This document shows, piece after piece, positions 44,615 through 53,868 of a DNA stretch of 64,000 nt. Below the pieces are notes generated by a model. That model did not search any database. It was not told where the DNA came from and saw only the letters and a list, made by a program, of their open reading frames with translations. Every line of letters begins with the position of its first letter. Position 1 is the first letter of the stretch. The translations under genes and the position numbers were made by a program. The stretch is taken from the NCBI GenBank assembly GCA_938003835.1, contig CALKXJ010000012.1, positions 271,793 through 335,792 on the forward strand, given 5' to 3'. This DNA comes from an uncultured Bryobacteraceae bacterium. Its GTDB lineage: Bacteria; Acidobacteriota; Terriglobia; Bryobacterales; Bryobacteraceae.

Positions 44615-45491
44615 CGATCTCGGCGCGCGTCAGCGTCCGGAAGCGGTCCACGCCGAAGCGCTCGCAGCAGAAGCTGCCCAGCACGGAACCGTAGACGACC
44701 GCCCTGGCGAGCTCCTTGCGATCGAGCTCGGGCGAGCGCGGATCCAGGCCCCGCTCGGCCAGGTAGCCGGCAAAGCCGCCGAGGAAGCAATCCCCGGCGC
44801 CGGTCGGATCCCAGACCTCTTCGAGCAGGTAGCCGGGCGCCGCAAAGACGTAGTCACCCGCGAAGAGCACCGCGCCGAATTCGCCGCGTTTGACGACCAC
44901 GATGCGCGGGCCGGCCTCCTCGAGCCGGCGCGCGGCCCGGCGCAGGTTCCGCTCCCCGGACAGCAAGCGTGCCTCGCCGTCGTTGACGAGCAGCGCGTCC
45001 CACTCGGCGATCGCCGCGAGCAACTCGTCGCGGCCGGTCTCGATCCAGTAGTTCATCGTGTCGCCGGCCACCAGCCGGGCTTGGGGAACCTGGGCGCGCA
45101 CGCGCCGCTGGAGCGCGGGCTGGATGTTGCCCAGCACGATGTAAGGGCAGGAGCGGTAGCGGGCAGGCAGCTCCGGACGAAAATTGGCGAAGACGTTTAG
45201 CTCCGTGCGCAGCGTCGTGCGCTCGTTCATGTCCTCGGAGTAGATGCAGGACCAGTAGAAGGTCTTGCCGGGCGCCGTCTGAAGCCCTTCGAGATCGATG
45301 CCGCGGCCGGCCAGGAAGGCGCGGTCCTCCTCGGCGAAATCCTCGCCGACGACGCCCACCAGGCAGACCTGCGTAAAGTAACTCGCGGAGACCGAGATGA
45401 AGGTTCCCGCACCGCCCAACATGCGCTCGACGCGCCCGCGCGGCGTCTCCACGCCGTCGTAGGCCACCGAGCCGACCACCACGAGAGACAT
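44574..45491 (-). CDS. PfkB family carbohydrate/nucleoside kinase
   Basis: A 305-residue ribokinase-fold kinase. The ATG at 45491 is used because a TACAAT box lies six bases upstream and the family N-terminus SLVVVGSVAYDGVETP starts there; the longer frame is rejected. The GG motif LGGAGTFISVSASYF near residue 27 and the catalytic WDPTGAGDCFLGGF near 245 are both complete. It could phosphorylate a sugar, a nucleoside or a fructose derivative. It heads the seven-gene minus-strand run toward 37.5 kb. Confidence 0.9.
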   Translation of the reverse strand: MSLVVVGSVAYDGVETPRGRVERMLGGAGTFISVSASYFTQVCLVGVVGEDFAEEDRAFLAGRGIDLEGLQTAPGKTFYWSCIYSEDMNERTTLRTELNVFANFRPELPARYRSCPYIVLGNIQPALQRRVRAQVPQARLVAGDTMNYWIETGRDELLAAIAEWDALLVNDGEARLLSGERNLRRAARRLEEAGPRIVVVKRGEFGAVLFAGDYVFAAPGYLLEEVWDPTGAGDCFLGGFAGYLAERGLDPRSPELDRKELARAVVYGSVLGSFCCERFGVDRFRTLTRAEIDERFLEFKRLTEF

Positions 45492-45497
45492 CACTTG

Positions 45498-45503
45498 ATT
45501 GTA
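45498..45503 (-). promoter_or_regulatory. -10 box TACAAT, probable leaderless start of PfkB gene
   Basis: TACAAT on the minus strand, followed by six bases and the ATG at 45491. No Shine-Dalgarno is present. It is one of the clearest examples of the hexamer-near-start pattern in the window, and would drive the whole 45.5-37.5 kb run. Confidence 0.45.
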
Positions 45504-45601
45504 GCGACCGGCGGCCGGCATCCCGAAAGCCGGTGGCCGGAGTATGCTGAGATGGCGGTCCGGGGCGGTTCCCGCCACCGTAGCCGCAGGAGCCGGCAGC
45601 C

Positions 45602-46528
45602 ATGTCTCGACTCGGCGATCTTTCGCGACGGAACCTTCTGGCGGGGGCGGCCTCGCTCGCGGTGCGCGCCGCCTCCGAAGGCCCGATCATCGACACCCAC
45701 ATCCACTTGTTTGCGGCCGACCAGCAGCGCTTCCCTTATCACCCGCAGGCCACCTACAGGCCCGAGCCGGCGCCGCTCGAGGATTACCTTCCCTTCGCGC
45801 GCGAGGCCGGCATCGACGGTGTCGTCATCGTGCACCCGGAGCCTTACCAGGACGACCACCGGTACCTCGAGTACTGCTTCGCGAACGAACCCTCGAAGCT
45901 GTTCTTCAAGGGCACCTGCCTGTTCGACCCGATCGATCCGGCGACGCCCGGGCGGATGGAGGAGCTCGTGCGCCGCAATCCCGGCCGGATTGTGGCGCTG
46001 CGCATCCACGTCAACCGCGAGCGCGGCGTGCCGCCCACCACCACGGGCGCAATCCGGGACCGCGATCTCCAGCATCCGCAGATGAAGGTGACCTGGAAAA
46101 AAGCGCACGAGCTCGGGCTCGCCATCCAGATGCACATCATCCCGGTGCATGCACCCGAGGTGCGCGCCCTGGCGGAGGAGTTCAGCGGCACGAAGGTGAT
46201 CATCGACCATCTGGCGCGCTCCGGCTTCGGCACGCCGGCCGAATACGCCCAGGTGCTCGAGATGGGCCGCCTGGGGAACGTCATCATGAAGTATTCCGCC
46301 GTGCGCTACTCCTCACGCGAGGACTACCCGCATCGCGACGTCCGCGCCCTGGTGCGCCTCACCTACGACGCCTTCGGGCCGGACCGCATGATCTGGGGCG
46401 GTCTAGGCCGCACGATGGAAGAGTACCGCCGCCAGCGGGCGCTCTTCGAGGAGATGTTCGCCTTCGCGAGCGAACGAGACCGGGCGAAGATCCGCGGCGC
46501 CAACGCCAGGAGGCTGTTCTGGGGTTGA
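45602..46528 (+). CDS. Amidohydrolase_2 family TIM-barrel protein, exported
   Basis: A 308-residue amidohydrolase of the PF04909 type with a twin-arginine-like leader (LSRRNLLAGA). AGGAG lies nine bases before the ATG. Metal residues visible are IIDTHIHLF (HxH) near residue 31, a histidine in IQMHIIP and VIIDHLA near 202. The fifth ligand, usually Asp in GSDWP, is absent: the aligned segment reads IWGGLGRTME. Such a change suggests a subfamily with one metal or no hydrolase activity. It converges with a serine hydrolase gene after 12 bases. Confidence 0.8.
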   Translation: MSRLGDLSRRNLLAGAASLAVRAASEGPIIDTHIHLFAADQQRFPYHPQATYRPEPAPLEDYLPFAREAGIDGVVIVHPEPYQDDHRYLEYCFANEPSKLFFKGTCLFDPIDPATPGRMEELVRRNPGRIVALRIHVNRERGVPPTTTGAIRDRDLQHPQMKVTWKKAHELGLAIQMHIIPVHAPEVRALAEEFSGTKVIIDHLARSGFGTPAEYAQVLEMGRLGNVIMKYSAVRYSSREDYPHRDVRALVRLTYDAFGPDRMIWGGLGRTMEEYRRQRALFEEMFAFASERDRAKIRGANARRLFWG

Positions 46529-46540
46529 CGAGGCTGCCGC

Positions 46541-47701
46541 CTACTGCTCCACGGCCGCGGCCACCGCGTTCGAGACCACCCGCAACAGCCGCCCGCCGTC
46601 GGCCGAAACCGAGCGGTTGGTCAGAATGACGCACAGCGTCCCCGTGGCCGGATCTGCCCAGGCCACCGTGCCGGTGGCGCCCACATGGCCGAAGGTGTCG
46701 GGGGAGACCAGCTCGCCGAAAAAGGCCCACACCGGCGATTCCGCAAGCGCCCAGCCAAGCCCCCAGGGAGTGCGCGTCCCCGGGTTCTGATTTCGCGTCA
46801 TGGCTCGGACGGCGGCCCGGCTGAAGAGGCGCCGGCCGGCGTAGACGCCCTCGTTCAGCATCATCTGGAGGAGCCGCGCCAGGTCCCCCGTGGTGCTGTG
46901 CATGCCGCCCCAGGGGTGACCCATGTCGCGCCAGTATTGCGTATTGGGACCGAAACGGGCCTCGTCGGCCGGATCGCCCTGAGGTTCGCAGCAGAAGACC
47001 GTATCGTCGATTGCGCGGCCGCCCAGGCCGAGCGAACTGGACTTCATGCCGAGCGGCTCGAAGATCTCCTGCTTCATGAAATCGCGCAGGCGCATGCCGC
47101 TCACGCGCTCGACGATCTCACCCGCGAGCAGGATCCCCATGCTCTGGTAGGCGAAGCCGGTGCGCGGCTTGTAAATAAGCGGCGTGGTCAGGGCCCGGCG
47201 AACGAACTCGCTCAGAGGAGCGTGGGCGCGGCGCAGCTCGATGTTTTCCGGCAGCATATCGGGCAGGCCCGAGGTGTGGCGCAACAGATCCCGGACGCGG
47301 ATCTCCTCGCGGCCGTCGCCCTTGAACTCCGGAAGGTAGTGCGAAGCCGGATCGTCGAGCGAAATGCGCCCGGCATCGACCAGCCGCATGACGGCGCAGG
47401 CCGTCACCGGTTTGCTGATCGAGGCGAGCAGGAAAACCGATTCGGGCGTGACCGGCGCTGAGCCCGCCTGGCGCCCCATTCGACCGTAGGCCTGGTTCAG
47501 GACGATGCGCCCCCCGCGCGCCACCAGGATGGCCGCCGCGGGCACGCGCCCCTCGCGCACTTCGCGCTCGAGAATCGCCGCGGCGGCCTGGAGTTGTTGC
47601 GCGGACATTCCGGCGGCGGCCGGCTCGGCGGGGCGAAGCAAAGGCTGGGCCGCCGAGATCGCCCCGCCGAGGACAAAGATCAGAATCACCCGCCCGAGCA
47701 T
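46541..47701 (-). CDS. Beta-lactamase-fold serine hydrolase, secreted
   Basis: A 386-residue exported serine hydrolase of the class C beta-lactamase / esterase type. The signal peptide covers about 1-18. The catalytic SxxK is SISK in FLLASISKPVTA near residue 95. The Tyr motif is YQS in GFAYQSMGILLAGE and the third box is HVGATG near 335. Such proteins are often esterases, D-aminopeptidases or penicillin-binding-like; the substrate is unknown. It lies 17 bases downstream of the alcohol dehydrogenase gene on the same strand. Confidence 0.88.
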   Translation of the reverse strand: MLGRVILIFVLGGAISAAQPLLRPAEPAAAGMSAQQLQAAAAILEREVREGRVPAAAILVARGGRIVLNQAYGRMGRQAGSAPVTPESVFLLASISKPVTACAVMRLVDAGRISLDDPASHYLPEFKGDGREEIRVRDLLRHTSGLPDMLPENIELRRAHAPLSEFVRRALTTPLIYKPRTGFAYQSMGILLAGEIVERVSGMRLRDFMKQEIFEPLGMKSSSLGLGGRAIDDTVFCCEPQGDPADEARFGPNTQYWRDMGHPWGGMHSTTGDLARLLQMMLNEGVYAGRRLFSRAAVRAMTRNQNPGTRTPWGLGWALAESPVWAFFGELVSPDTFGHVGATGTVAWADPATGTLCVILTNRSVSADGGRLLRVVSNAVAAAVEQ

Positions 47702-47718
47702 TGCCGAGACGCGCGGGC

Positions 47719-49005
47719 TCAGGCCTGCTGGGCGACGGCCAGGTTCTTGATGATGCTCAGATCGCCGGTCTTGGCGGCCACGAGCACCGGCCCCATGTAT
47801 TCGTCGACCAGCTCCGGCGTGAGCGGCACCGGCATGTTCTGGAGCTTCATGCGGAGCTGCGGGTTCTTGGCCGCCGTGAGCGCGCGCTCGATGTGGGCGT
47901 CGGTGAAGCCGGGCACTTCGGCCAGCGTCGTCGGAATCCGCACGCGCTTCTCGAATGCGCGGATGCCGTCGGCCACCACCAGGCCCGCCTCGCGCCCGCT
48001 CAGCTCGACCACCGAAGCCGGCGCCGTGCCCGCCTCGGCCAGAGTTGCGCCCGCCAGGCGCAGCGGCTCGGTCACCGCCGGAGCGTAGAAGACCGTGTAG
48101 TAGGGATTCATCATGATGCAGGCCCGGCCGTGGCTCAGGATGTCCACCAGCGAGAAGCTGGTCAGGTGCGCGCCGTTGGTGCCCCCGAGCATGATGGCGT
48201 AACCGCCCAGATCGGTGGCCAGCGCCAGGGCCTCGCGCCCTTCGCGATCCCGCGGGTTGTCGAGCACCCGCGGCAGGTAAGCGAGCACCAGACGGAAGGT
48301 CTCGCGGGCCACCTCCTGCATGAGCTCGTAGTAGGGCTTGCCCACCGCGCCATAGAGCACTTCGAGGGAGTGGGAAAAACCGTCCAGCGCCCCGTCAGCC
48401 GTCAGCGAGGCCGGCGAGCCGAATGAGACCTCGTAATCATAGGCCGCGCGCGGCGGCACGATGGCCTCGTCCACGATGAGCTTCTTCTGGCCGGTGTGAA
48501 TGTCGGTGATGTTGGAATACTTCGTCAGGTGCGCCGCCGAGCTCGAGGCGGTCTGGATGGCCAGGTGCGGCGTCAGCCGCTTGCCGGTGGCGCGCAGCGC
48601 TTCGGTGACCAGGCCCGTGCCGAAGTAATCGTCGATGCTGCCGCCGAGCACCCGGAGCACATCGGCCGCCTTCGCCGCATCGATGGTGCTGCCGCCACCG
48701 AAGCTGACGTAGAAGTCCGGCGCAAGTTCCTTCAATCCGTCGGCGATGCGAAACAGGTCCTCGCGGGGCGCATTGGGCGCCGCGCCGTCGAGCACGCCGA
48801 TCACCTCCACGCCGGCCCCCTCCAGCGACCGGCGGATCGTCGCCGCGTACTCGTCGGAGCCGGGGAAGGTGTCACGCACCAGCACCGCGCGCCGGCCGAG
48901 CCCCACCGCCAGCTCCCCGACACGGGGGAGTACACCGTAGCCGCTCAGGTAGGAATCCCCTTTGAATTGCCGGATCAGTTGCCTTGCCTTGTCGAACTCC
49001 GCCAT
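47719..49005 (-). CDS. Iron-containing alcohol dehydrogenase
   Basis: A 428-residue group III alcohol dehydrogenase using NAD(P). The dinucleotide motif is FGGGSTIDAAKAADV near residue 95. The metal-binding segments are DGALDGFSHSLE near 210 and SHGRACIMMNPYY near 295, carrying the Asp and His ligands. The ATG has AGAGG eight bases upstream, and TACACT lies further up. Substrates of the family include 1,3-propanediol, butanol and glycerol, and cannot be narrowed here. It precedes a serine hydrolase gene. Confidence 0.88.
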   Translation of the reverse strand: MAEFDKARQLIRQFKGDSYLSGYGVLPRVGELAVGLGRRAVLVRDTFPGSDEYAATIRRSLEGAGVEVIGVLDGAAPNAPREDLFRIADGLKELAPDFYVSFGGGSTIDAAKAADVLRVLGGSIDDYFGTGLVTEALRATGKRLTPHLAIQTASSSAAHLTKYSNITDIHTGQKKLIVDEAIVPPRAAYDYEVSFGSPASLTADGALDGFSHSLEVLYGAVGKPYYELMQEVARETFRLVLAYLPRVLDNPRDREGREALALATDLGGYAIMLGGTNGAHLTSFSLVDILSHGRACIMMNPYYTVFYAPAVTEPLRLAGATLAEAGTAPASVVELSGREAGLVVADGIRAFEKRVRIPTTLAEVPGFTDAHIERALTAAKNPQLRMKLQNMPVPLTPELVDEYMGPVLVAAKTGDLSIIKNLAVAQQA

Positions 49006-49070
49006 GCCTTTTTCCTCTCAATCCTTGAGTGTATACCGCCGCGCCGGGGTGGCGACACGGGGCGGGCCGC

Positions 49071-49076
49071 TATGAT
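49071..49076 (+). promoter_or_regulatory. -10-like TATGAT before the Memo-family gene
   Basis: TATGAT ends nine bases before the ATG at 49086. The intervening GGTGGCAGG also contains a possible weak ribosome binding site, so this case is less clear than the others. Confidence 0.3.
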
Positions 49077-49085
49077 GGTGGCAGG

Positions 49086-50303
49086 ATGGCTCGCACGCTG
49101 CCCCGCCTACGCGTGGACCTGGACTTCATGCCGTCGCCCCTGCCCGACCGGCCGGGCCTGCTGATCCGGGATCCGTATCATTACTCCGACGCGACGCTGA
49201 TCATTCCGCCGCCCCTGGTAGAATGCCTGCGCTACTTCGACGGCGAGCGCAGCGAGCTGGATCTGCGGGCGCATCTGGTGCGGCTCACCGGAGACGTGCG
49301 CGTCAGCGAGCTCGAACAGCATCTCATCCGCACGCTGAGCGAGGCCGGCTTCCTGGACGACGAGGTCTATCACCGGCTGCGAGAGGAGCGCCGGCGGCAG
49401 TTTGCCGAGGCTCCGCTCCGCGAGCCCGCTCACGCCGGCTCAGCCTATCCTGACGAGCCGGAACCCTTGCGCGCGACGCTCGACCGGTATCTGGGCGACG
49501 GGCAGGGCGAGCCGGCTCCGGCGAAGCTTGTCGGCATCGCCGCGCCGCATGTGAGCCCCGAGGGTGGCTGGCAGACCTACCGCGCCGCCTATCGCGCCCT
49601 CGGGCCGGAATACCGCGATCGCATCTTCGTCATTCTCGGCACCTCGCACTACGGCCCGCCGGAGCGGTTCGGCCTCACCCGAAAGCCTTATGTGACGCCG
49701 TTGGGCATCGCCCGGACCGAGGTCGGGCTGGTGGACCGGCTGGCCGAGCGGGCGCCGGAGGCTGTGGAGATGGAAGACTACTGCCACGCCACGGAGCACT
49801 CCGTCGAGTTCCAGGTGGTCTTCCTCCAGCACCTGCTCGGGCCCGACATCCAGATCCTGCCTATCCTGGTGGGCTCTTTCGCGCGGAGCCTGTACGAAGG
49901 CGGCAAGCCCGAGGATAACGACCGGGTGCGGCGCTTTCTGGGAGAGCTCGGGGAGCTGGCCGCCGCGCTCGGCGATCGCCTCTTCTGGGTGCTGGGCATC
50001 GACATGGCCCACATGGGCCGCCGCTACGGCGATGCGTTCGCGGCGAGAGCCGACAGCGGGCCCATGGCTCAGGTGGCCGAGCGCGACCGGGCGCGGATCG
50101 AGCGGGTGAGCCACGGGGACGCCGAGGGCTTCTGGGAACTGGTGCGGGAGAATCACGACGATCTGAAATGGTGCGGCTCGGCGCCGCTTTACACCCTCCT
50201 GCGCGCCGTGCCCCAGGCGCGCAGCCAGTTGCGCCGCTACGAGCAGTGGAATATCGACCCGCAGAGCGTGGTCAGCTTCGCCGCACTGGCCTTCTGCGCT
50301 TGA
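49086..50303 (+). CDS. Memo-family protein with extra N-terminal domain
   Basis: A 405-residue protein. Residues about 115-405 are the Memo (AmmeMemoRadiSam B) fold, a class-III-dioxygenase-like domain. The metal-site residues of human MEMO1 are conserved: H155 (PHVSPEGG), H188 (GTSHYGPP) and C363 (KWCGSAPLY). Residues 1-105 form an extra domain with a PqqD-like winged-helix look (SDATLIIPPPLVECLRYFDG) not present in minimal Memo proteins. The usual partners AmmeMemoRadiSam A and the radical SAM protein are not adjacent. The ATG at 49086 is preferred over the upstream in-frame start at 49029. Function is unknown; redox or copper roles have been proposed for the family. Confidence 0.88.
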   Translation: MARTLPRLRVDLDFMPSPLPDRPGLLIRDPYHYSDATLIIPPPLVECLRYFDGERSELDLRAHLVRLTGDVRVSELEQHLIRTLSEAGFLDDEVYHRLREERRRQFAEAPLREPAHAGSAYPDEPEPLRATLDRYLGDGQGEPAPAKLVGIAAPHVSPEGGWQTYRAAYRALGPEYRDRIFVILGTSHYGPPERFGLTRKPYVTPLGIARTEVGLVDRLAERAPEAVEMEDYCHATEHSVEFQVVFLQHLLGPDIQILPILVGSFARSLYEGGKPEDNDRVRRFLGELGELAAALGDRLFWVLGIDMAHMGRRYGDAFAARADSGPMAQVAERDRARIERVSHGDAEGFWELVRENHDDLKWCGSAPLYTLLRAVPQARSQLRRYEQWNIDPQSVVSFAALAFCA

Positions 50304-50309
50304 GCGGAC

Positions 50310-51086
50310 TCAGCGGATCGGCGAGTAGTCGGCCGGCGTGTAAAGCGAGATCTGGATGATGCTTGAAATCTGCCCCGAGCGCTCGATCGACTCCTGGCGC
50401 ACCTTGTGCCATTCCGGATCGGCGCCGAAGCGCGCCCAGGCCTTCTCGCGCTCCGCCAGGTTGTCGAACGGGATCAGATAGGTCAGATTCGGCTTTGAGG
50501 GGCCGAAGACCGTCTCGGAGTAAAACAGCGGATGAACGCCCACGCGGTGGAAGATCTTGATCTCCGGGCCGGCGAAGCGCTCATGAAGCGCGCGCAACTG
50601 CCAGAGGCTCGGCGAGTGATAGGTCCGCAGCTCGAAGACGCGCGGCGCGGCCGGCGGCTTGGCGAGCGGTTTGATCTCCGGCGAGTAGTCGGTGGCCTTG
50701 AGCAGCCAGCTCATGGAGTGCTCCGTGGGCGGCTCCGGCCCCTTCTCCCACGCATCGAGCGCCCTGGCGAACTCCTTATCGGCCAGCAGCTCCTGGTGGA
50801 GCGCGATGTAGTCCTCGACGCTTTCGACGCCGTAGATGGCGGCCACCTGCGGCATGTGCGGCGCCACCAGCGCCTGCATGACGATCTTCGGCCCGGGAAG
50901 CTTCTTCTCGAGAACGGGCAGCAGGGACTTGCCGAGGTAGTCATGGAGCCGCCCGAGCTGCGTGCCGTTTTTCAGGAAGTACTGATGGAGGATGTAGTAG
51001 TTCGTCCGCTTGTCGGTCTTTGTCGCTTGTGATGCCGGCATGACGCTTGCACCTCCTAGTGCAGTGAGAAAGGTACGACGTTGCAT
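50310..51086 (-). CDS. NIPSNAP family protein, exported
   Basis: A 258-residue protein with a twin-arginine-like leader (MQRRTFLTALGG). It contains two NIPSNAP-like alpha-beta repeats: one near residues 25-125 and a clearer one near 148-255, with FELRTYHSPSLWQLRALHE at its start. NIPSNAP domains are ferredoxin-fold dimers of unknown function. GGAGG stands about 12 bases before the ATG. It converges with the Memo-family gene (6 bases between stops) and is divergent from the phosphoesterase gene by 96 bases. Confidence 0.85.
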   Translation of the reverse strand: MQRRTFLTALGGASVMPASQATKTDKRTNYYILHQYFLKNGTQLGRLHDYLGKSLLPVLEKKLPGPKIVMQALVAPHMPQVAAIYGVESVEDYIALHQELLADKEFARALDAWEKGPEPPTEHSMSWLLKATDYSPEIKPLAKPPAAPRVFELRTYHSPSLWQLRALHERFAGPEIKIFHRVGVHPLFYSETVFGPSKPNLTYLIPFDNLAEREKAWARFGADPEWHKVRQESIERSGQISSIIQISLYTPADYSPIR

Positions 51087-51182
51087 GGTCGAATGCCTCC
51101 GCGGCAGGGCAACTGTTCAGTGTAAGTCAATGGCGGCGGGACGGCACGGCGCGATGTGACAAGCTAGGAGCAGAGCCCGTCC

Positions 51183-53792
51183 ATGCATTTCGGTTTTGCC
51201 CTTCTTCTGGCCGCCTCGGTGAGCGCCGGCGAGTATTCGGCCCCGGCCGGCGAGCGCGCGGCCATTCCCCGCCCTGGCGCCGTCAGCGTGCTGCCTGGGG
51301 GCCGGCTCCTGCAACCCTTCGGGCGGCAGTTCGCCACCGGCTCCGGCCCCTTCGACATCGCCGTGAGTCCAGACGGGCGCCGCGCCGTGACCTCCAACAT
51401 CGGCCCGGAGGAGTTCTCGCTTACGGTGCTCGAGCGCGATGTGCAAGGGCGGTATCGCGTCTCGCACATCCCGACGCCCCGGCCGGGCACACAGGAAGCC
51501 AAGGAAGACCCCTGGCGCAGCGTGGCCGCGGGCCTAGCCTTCGCCGGCGACAACGACCTGTTCGTCTCGGAAGGCAATTCCGGGCGCGTGCGCCGCATGC
51601 GGCTCGGCGGGCGGCGCAAGCCGGAGCTGTTCGAGTTGAACCGCCAGGGCTACCAGCACAGCTTCAGCGGCGATCTGGCCTACGATGCGGCTCGTGGACT
51701 GCTCTATGTGCTCGATCAGGCCAACTTCCGCCTGGCGATTTTCGACGCGGGCCGGCGGCGCGAACTCGCATCGCTCAAGGTGGGCCGCCTGCCGTTCGCT
51801 CTGGCGCTCTCACCGGACGGCCGCCGGGCGTACGTGGCCCATCTCGGGATGTTCGAATACCGGCTGATCCCCGGAGCCAGCGTCGCCACGGCGATCGAGA
51901 CCGGGCTGCCGTTTCCCGCCTTCGGCTTCCCGTCGCTCGAGGCGCAGCGCGGGGCGCGCCGCCAGAGCCTGAGCGGGCCGGTAGAGGTGCCGGGTCTCGG
52001 CGATGCCAACGCGGAGGAGTCCAATTCGCTCGCCGTCATCGACGTGGCGGATCCGGCCCGACCGAAACTGATAAAGTTCGTGCGCACCGGCCTGCCGGTC
52101 TCCGAGTCGACGCCCGGAGGCAGCAGTCCTTCGGCGGTGCTGGCCACCTCCGATCGCATCTGGGTCGCTAACGCCCACAATGATTCGGTCTCGGTCGTCG
52201 ATGCCGCCACGCTCGAGATTGTCGCGGAGATCCCCATCCGGATTCCGGGCCTGGAGCGGCTTCGCGGGATTCTGCCCATCGGGCTGGCCCTGCACGAGGC
52301 CTCGGGCTGGCTGCTGGTGGCCGAGGCGGGCATCAACGCCGTCGGGGTGATCGATACGAAAACCCTCACCGTTGTCGGCCACGTGCCCGCCGCCTGGTTT
52401 CCGGCCGCCGTGGCGGTGCATGAGGACGACGTCTATGTCGCCAACACGAAAGGTCACGGCACGGGCGCCAACGCTAACCGCATGGTGGGCTTCAGTGAGC
52501 GTTTTCAGCCGCCCGAGCGGCGCGGCGCCCTCACCGTCTTCCCCCTGCCGGACCGGCGCGAGCTGGAGAGGCTCACGCTGCGCGTGCTGCAACTCAACGG
52601 CTTCGTGCCGGACCGCCGCGCCTCACCCCCCGCCTATCCGTCCGAGATCCGCCACGTGGTGCTGATCGTCAAGGAGAGCCGCAGTTTCGATGAGGTCTTC
52701 GGCGACATCGAGCAGGCCTCGAACGGACCCGTCGACGGAGCGCCGATGCTGGCGCGGTTCGGCCGCTTCGGCAGCGCCGCCGAGACGGGGCGGCGCTTCC
52801 CGCAGCGCTTCAGCCTGCGGGGCATCAACGTCACGCCGAACCACCACGCCCTGGCCGAGCGCTTCTGTTTCAGCGACAACTTTTACTCCGACGCCGAATC
52901 GAGCGTCGAAGGACATCACTGGCTGGTCGGCGCCTACCCGAACGCCTGGACGGTGAGCACCTTCCTGGCGGCCTACGGGGGCCAGAAAAGCTACGAATTT
53001 CCGACCGGCGCCCCGGGCCGGCTGCTGTTTGCCGGCAGCAACTCGAGCGTGCATCCGGAAGAGATCCCCGAGGCCGGCACGATCTGGCATCATCTGGAGC
53101 GCCACCGGATCAGCTTCCGCAACTTCGGCGAGGGCTTCGAGCTGGCGGGCGTGATCCGGGGCGAGGGGATGAAGCCCACGGGTGCGCGCTTCCTCTCCAA
53201 CATCCCGATGCCCGAGCCGCTCTACCGCAACACCTCGCGTGACTACCCGCAATACAACACCGACATCTCCGACCAGTACCGCGCGACGCAGTTCATCCAG
53301 GAGATCGACCGGCTGTATGCCAAGACCGGCGAGCCGCTGCCGCGGTTCCTCTATCTCCACCTGCCGAACGACGACACGGCCGAGGCGCGCCCCGAAGAGG
53401 GCTATCCCTTCACCGCCTCCTTCGTGGCCGACAACGATCTGGCGCTCGGCCGCATCGTCGAGTATCTGTCGCGCAGCCCATGGTGGCGCCAGATGGCGAT
53501 CTTCGTCACCGAAGACGACGCCCAGGGAGGGGTGGATCACGTCGACTCCCACCGGACCATTTTGCTGGCGATCGGGCCCTGGATGCGCAAGAACTATGTG
53601 CTGCGGCGCAACACGAGCTATCCCAGCCTGCTCAAGACCATCTTCGGCCTTCTCGGCCTGCCGCCGCTCAATCTCTACGACGCCGCCGCCAGCGACCTGA
53701 GCGAGTGTTTCGCGCGCGAGCCGGACTACTCGCCCTACGAGGCGCAGCCGGTCCTGCGGGAGCTCTTCGACCCGTCGCGGCTCAAGAACTAG
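51183..53792 (+). CDS. Secreted beta-propeller / phosphoesterase fusion
   Basis: An 869-residue exported protein with a signal peptide (1-16). The N-terminal half is a YncE-like beta-propeller built from about seven repeats, with segments such as GPFDIAVSPDGRRAVTSN and PFALALSPDGRRAYVAH. The C-terminal half (about 480-860) is a PF04185-type phosphoesterase of the phospholipase C / acid phosphatase class, with IRHVVLIVKESRSFDEVFG and the later DDAQGGVDHVDSHR. AGGAG lies about 12 bases ahead of the ATG. Such fusions are frequent in acidobacteria; the natural substrate is unknown. Confidence 0.85.
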   Translation: MHFGFALLLAASVSAGEYSAPAGERAAIPRPGAVSVLPGGRLLQPFGRQFATGSGPFDIAVSPDGRRAVTSNIGPEEFSLTVLERDVQGRYRVSHIPTPRPGTQEAKEDPWRSVAAGLAFAGDNDLFVSEGNSGRVRRMRLGGRRKPELFELNRQGYQHSFSGDLAYDAARGLLYVLDQANFRLAIFDAGRRRELASLKVGRLPFALALSPDGRRAYVAHLGMFEYRLIPGASVATAIETGLPFPAFGFPSLEAQRGARRQSLSGPVEVPGLGDANAEESNSLAVIDVADPARPKLIKFVRTGLPVSESTPGGSSPSAVLATSDRIWVANAHNDSVSVVDAATLEIVAEIPIRIPGLERLRGILPIGLALHEASGWLLVAEAGINAVGVIDTKTLTVVGHVPAAWFPAAVAVHEDDVYVANTKGHGTGANANRMVGFSERFQPPERRGALTVFPLPDRRELERLTLRVLQLNGFVPDRRASPPAYPSEIRHVVLIVKESRSFDEVFGDIEQASNGPVDGAPMLARFGRFGSAAETGRRFPQRFSLRGINVTPNHHALAERFCFSDNFYSDAESSVEGHHWLVGAYPNAWTVSTFLAAYGGQKSYEFPTGAPGRLLFAGSNSSVHPEEIPEAGTIWHHLERHRISFRNFGEGFELAGVIRGEGMKPTGARFLSNIPMPEPLYRNTSRDYPQYNTDISDQYRATQFIQEIDRLYAKTGEPLPRFLYLHLPNDDTAEARPEEGYPFTASFVADNDLALGRIVEYLSRSPWWRQMAIFVTEDDAQGGVDHVDSHRTILLAIGPWMRKNYVLRRNTSYPSLLKTIFGLLGLPPLNLYDAAASDLSECFAREPDYSPYEAQPVLRELFDPSRLKN

Positions 53793-53868
53793 CCCGGCGC
53801 GCGGTGCCCGTGCGGTTGCATTCGGGGCGGCGGTTGAGGCAAGCTAGTGAGTTTTCTGATCTGCTTGT

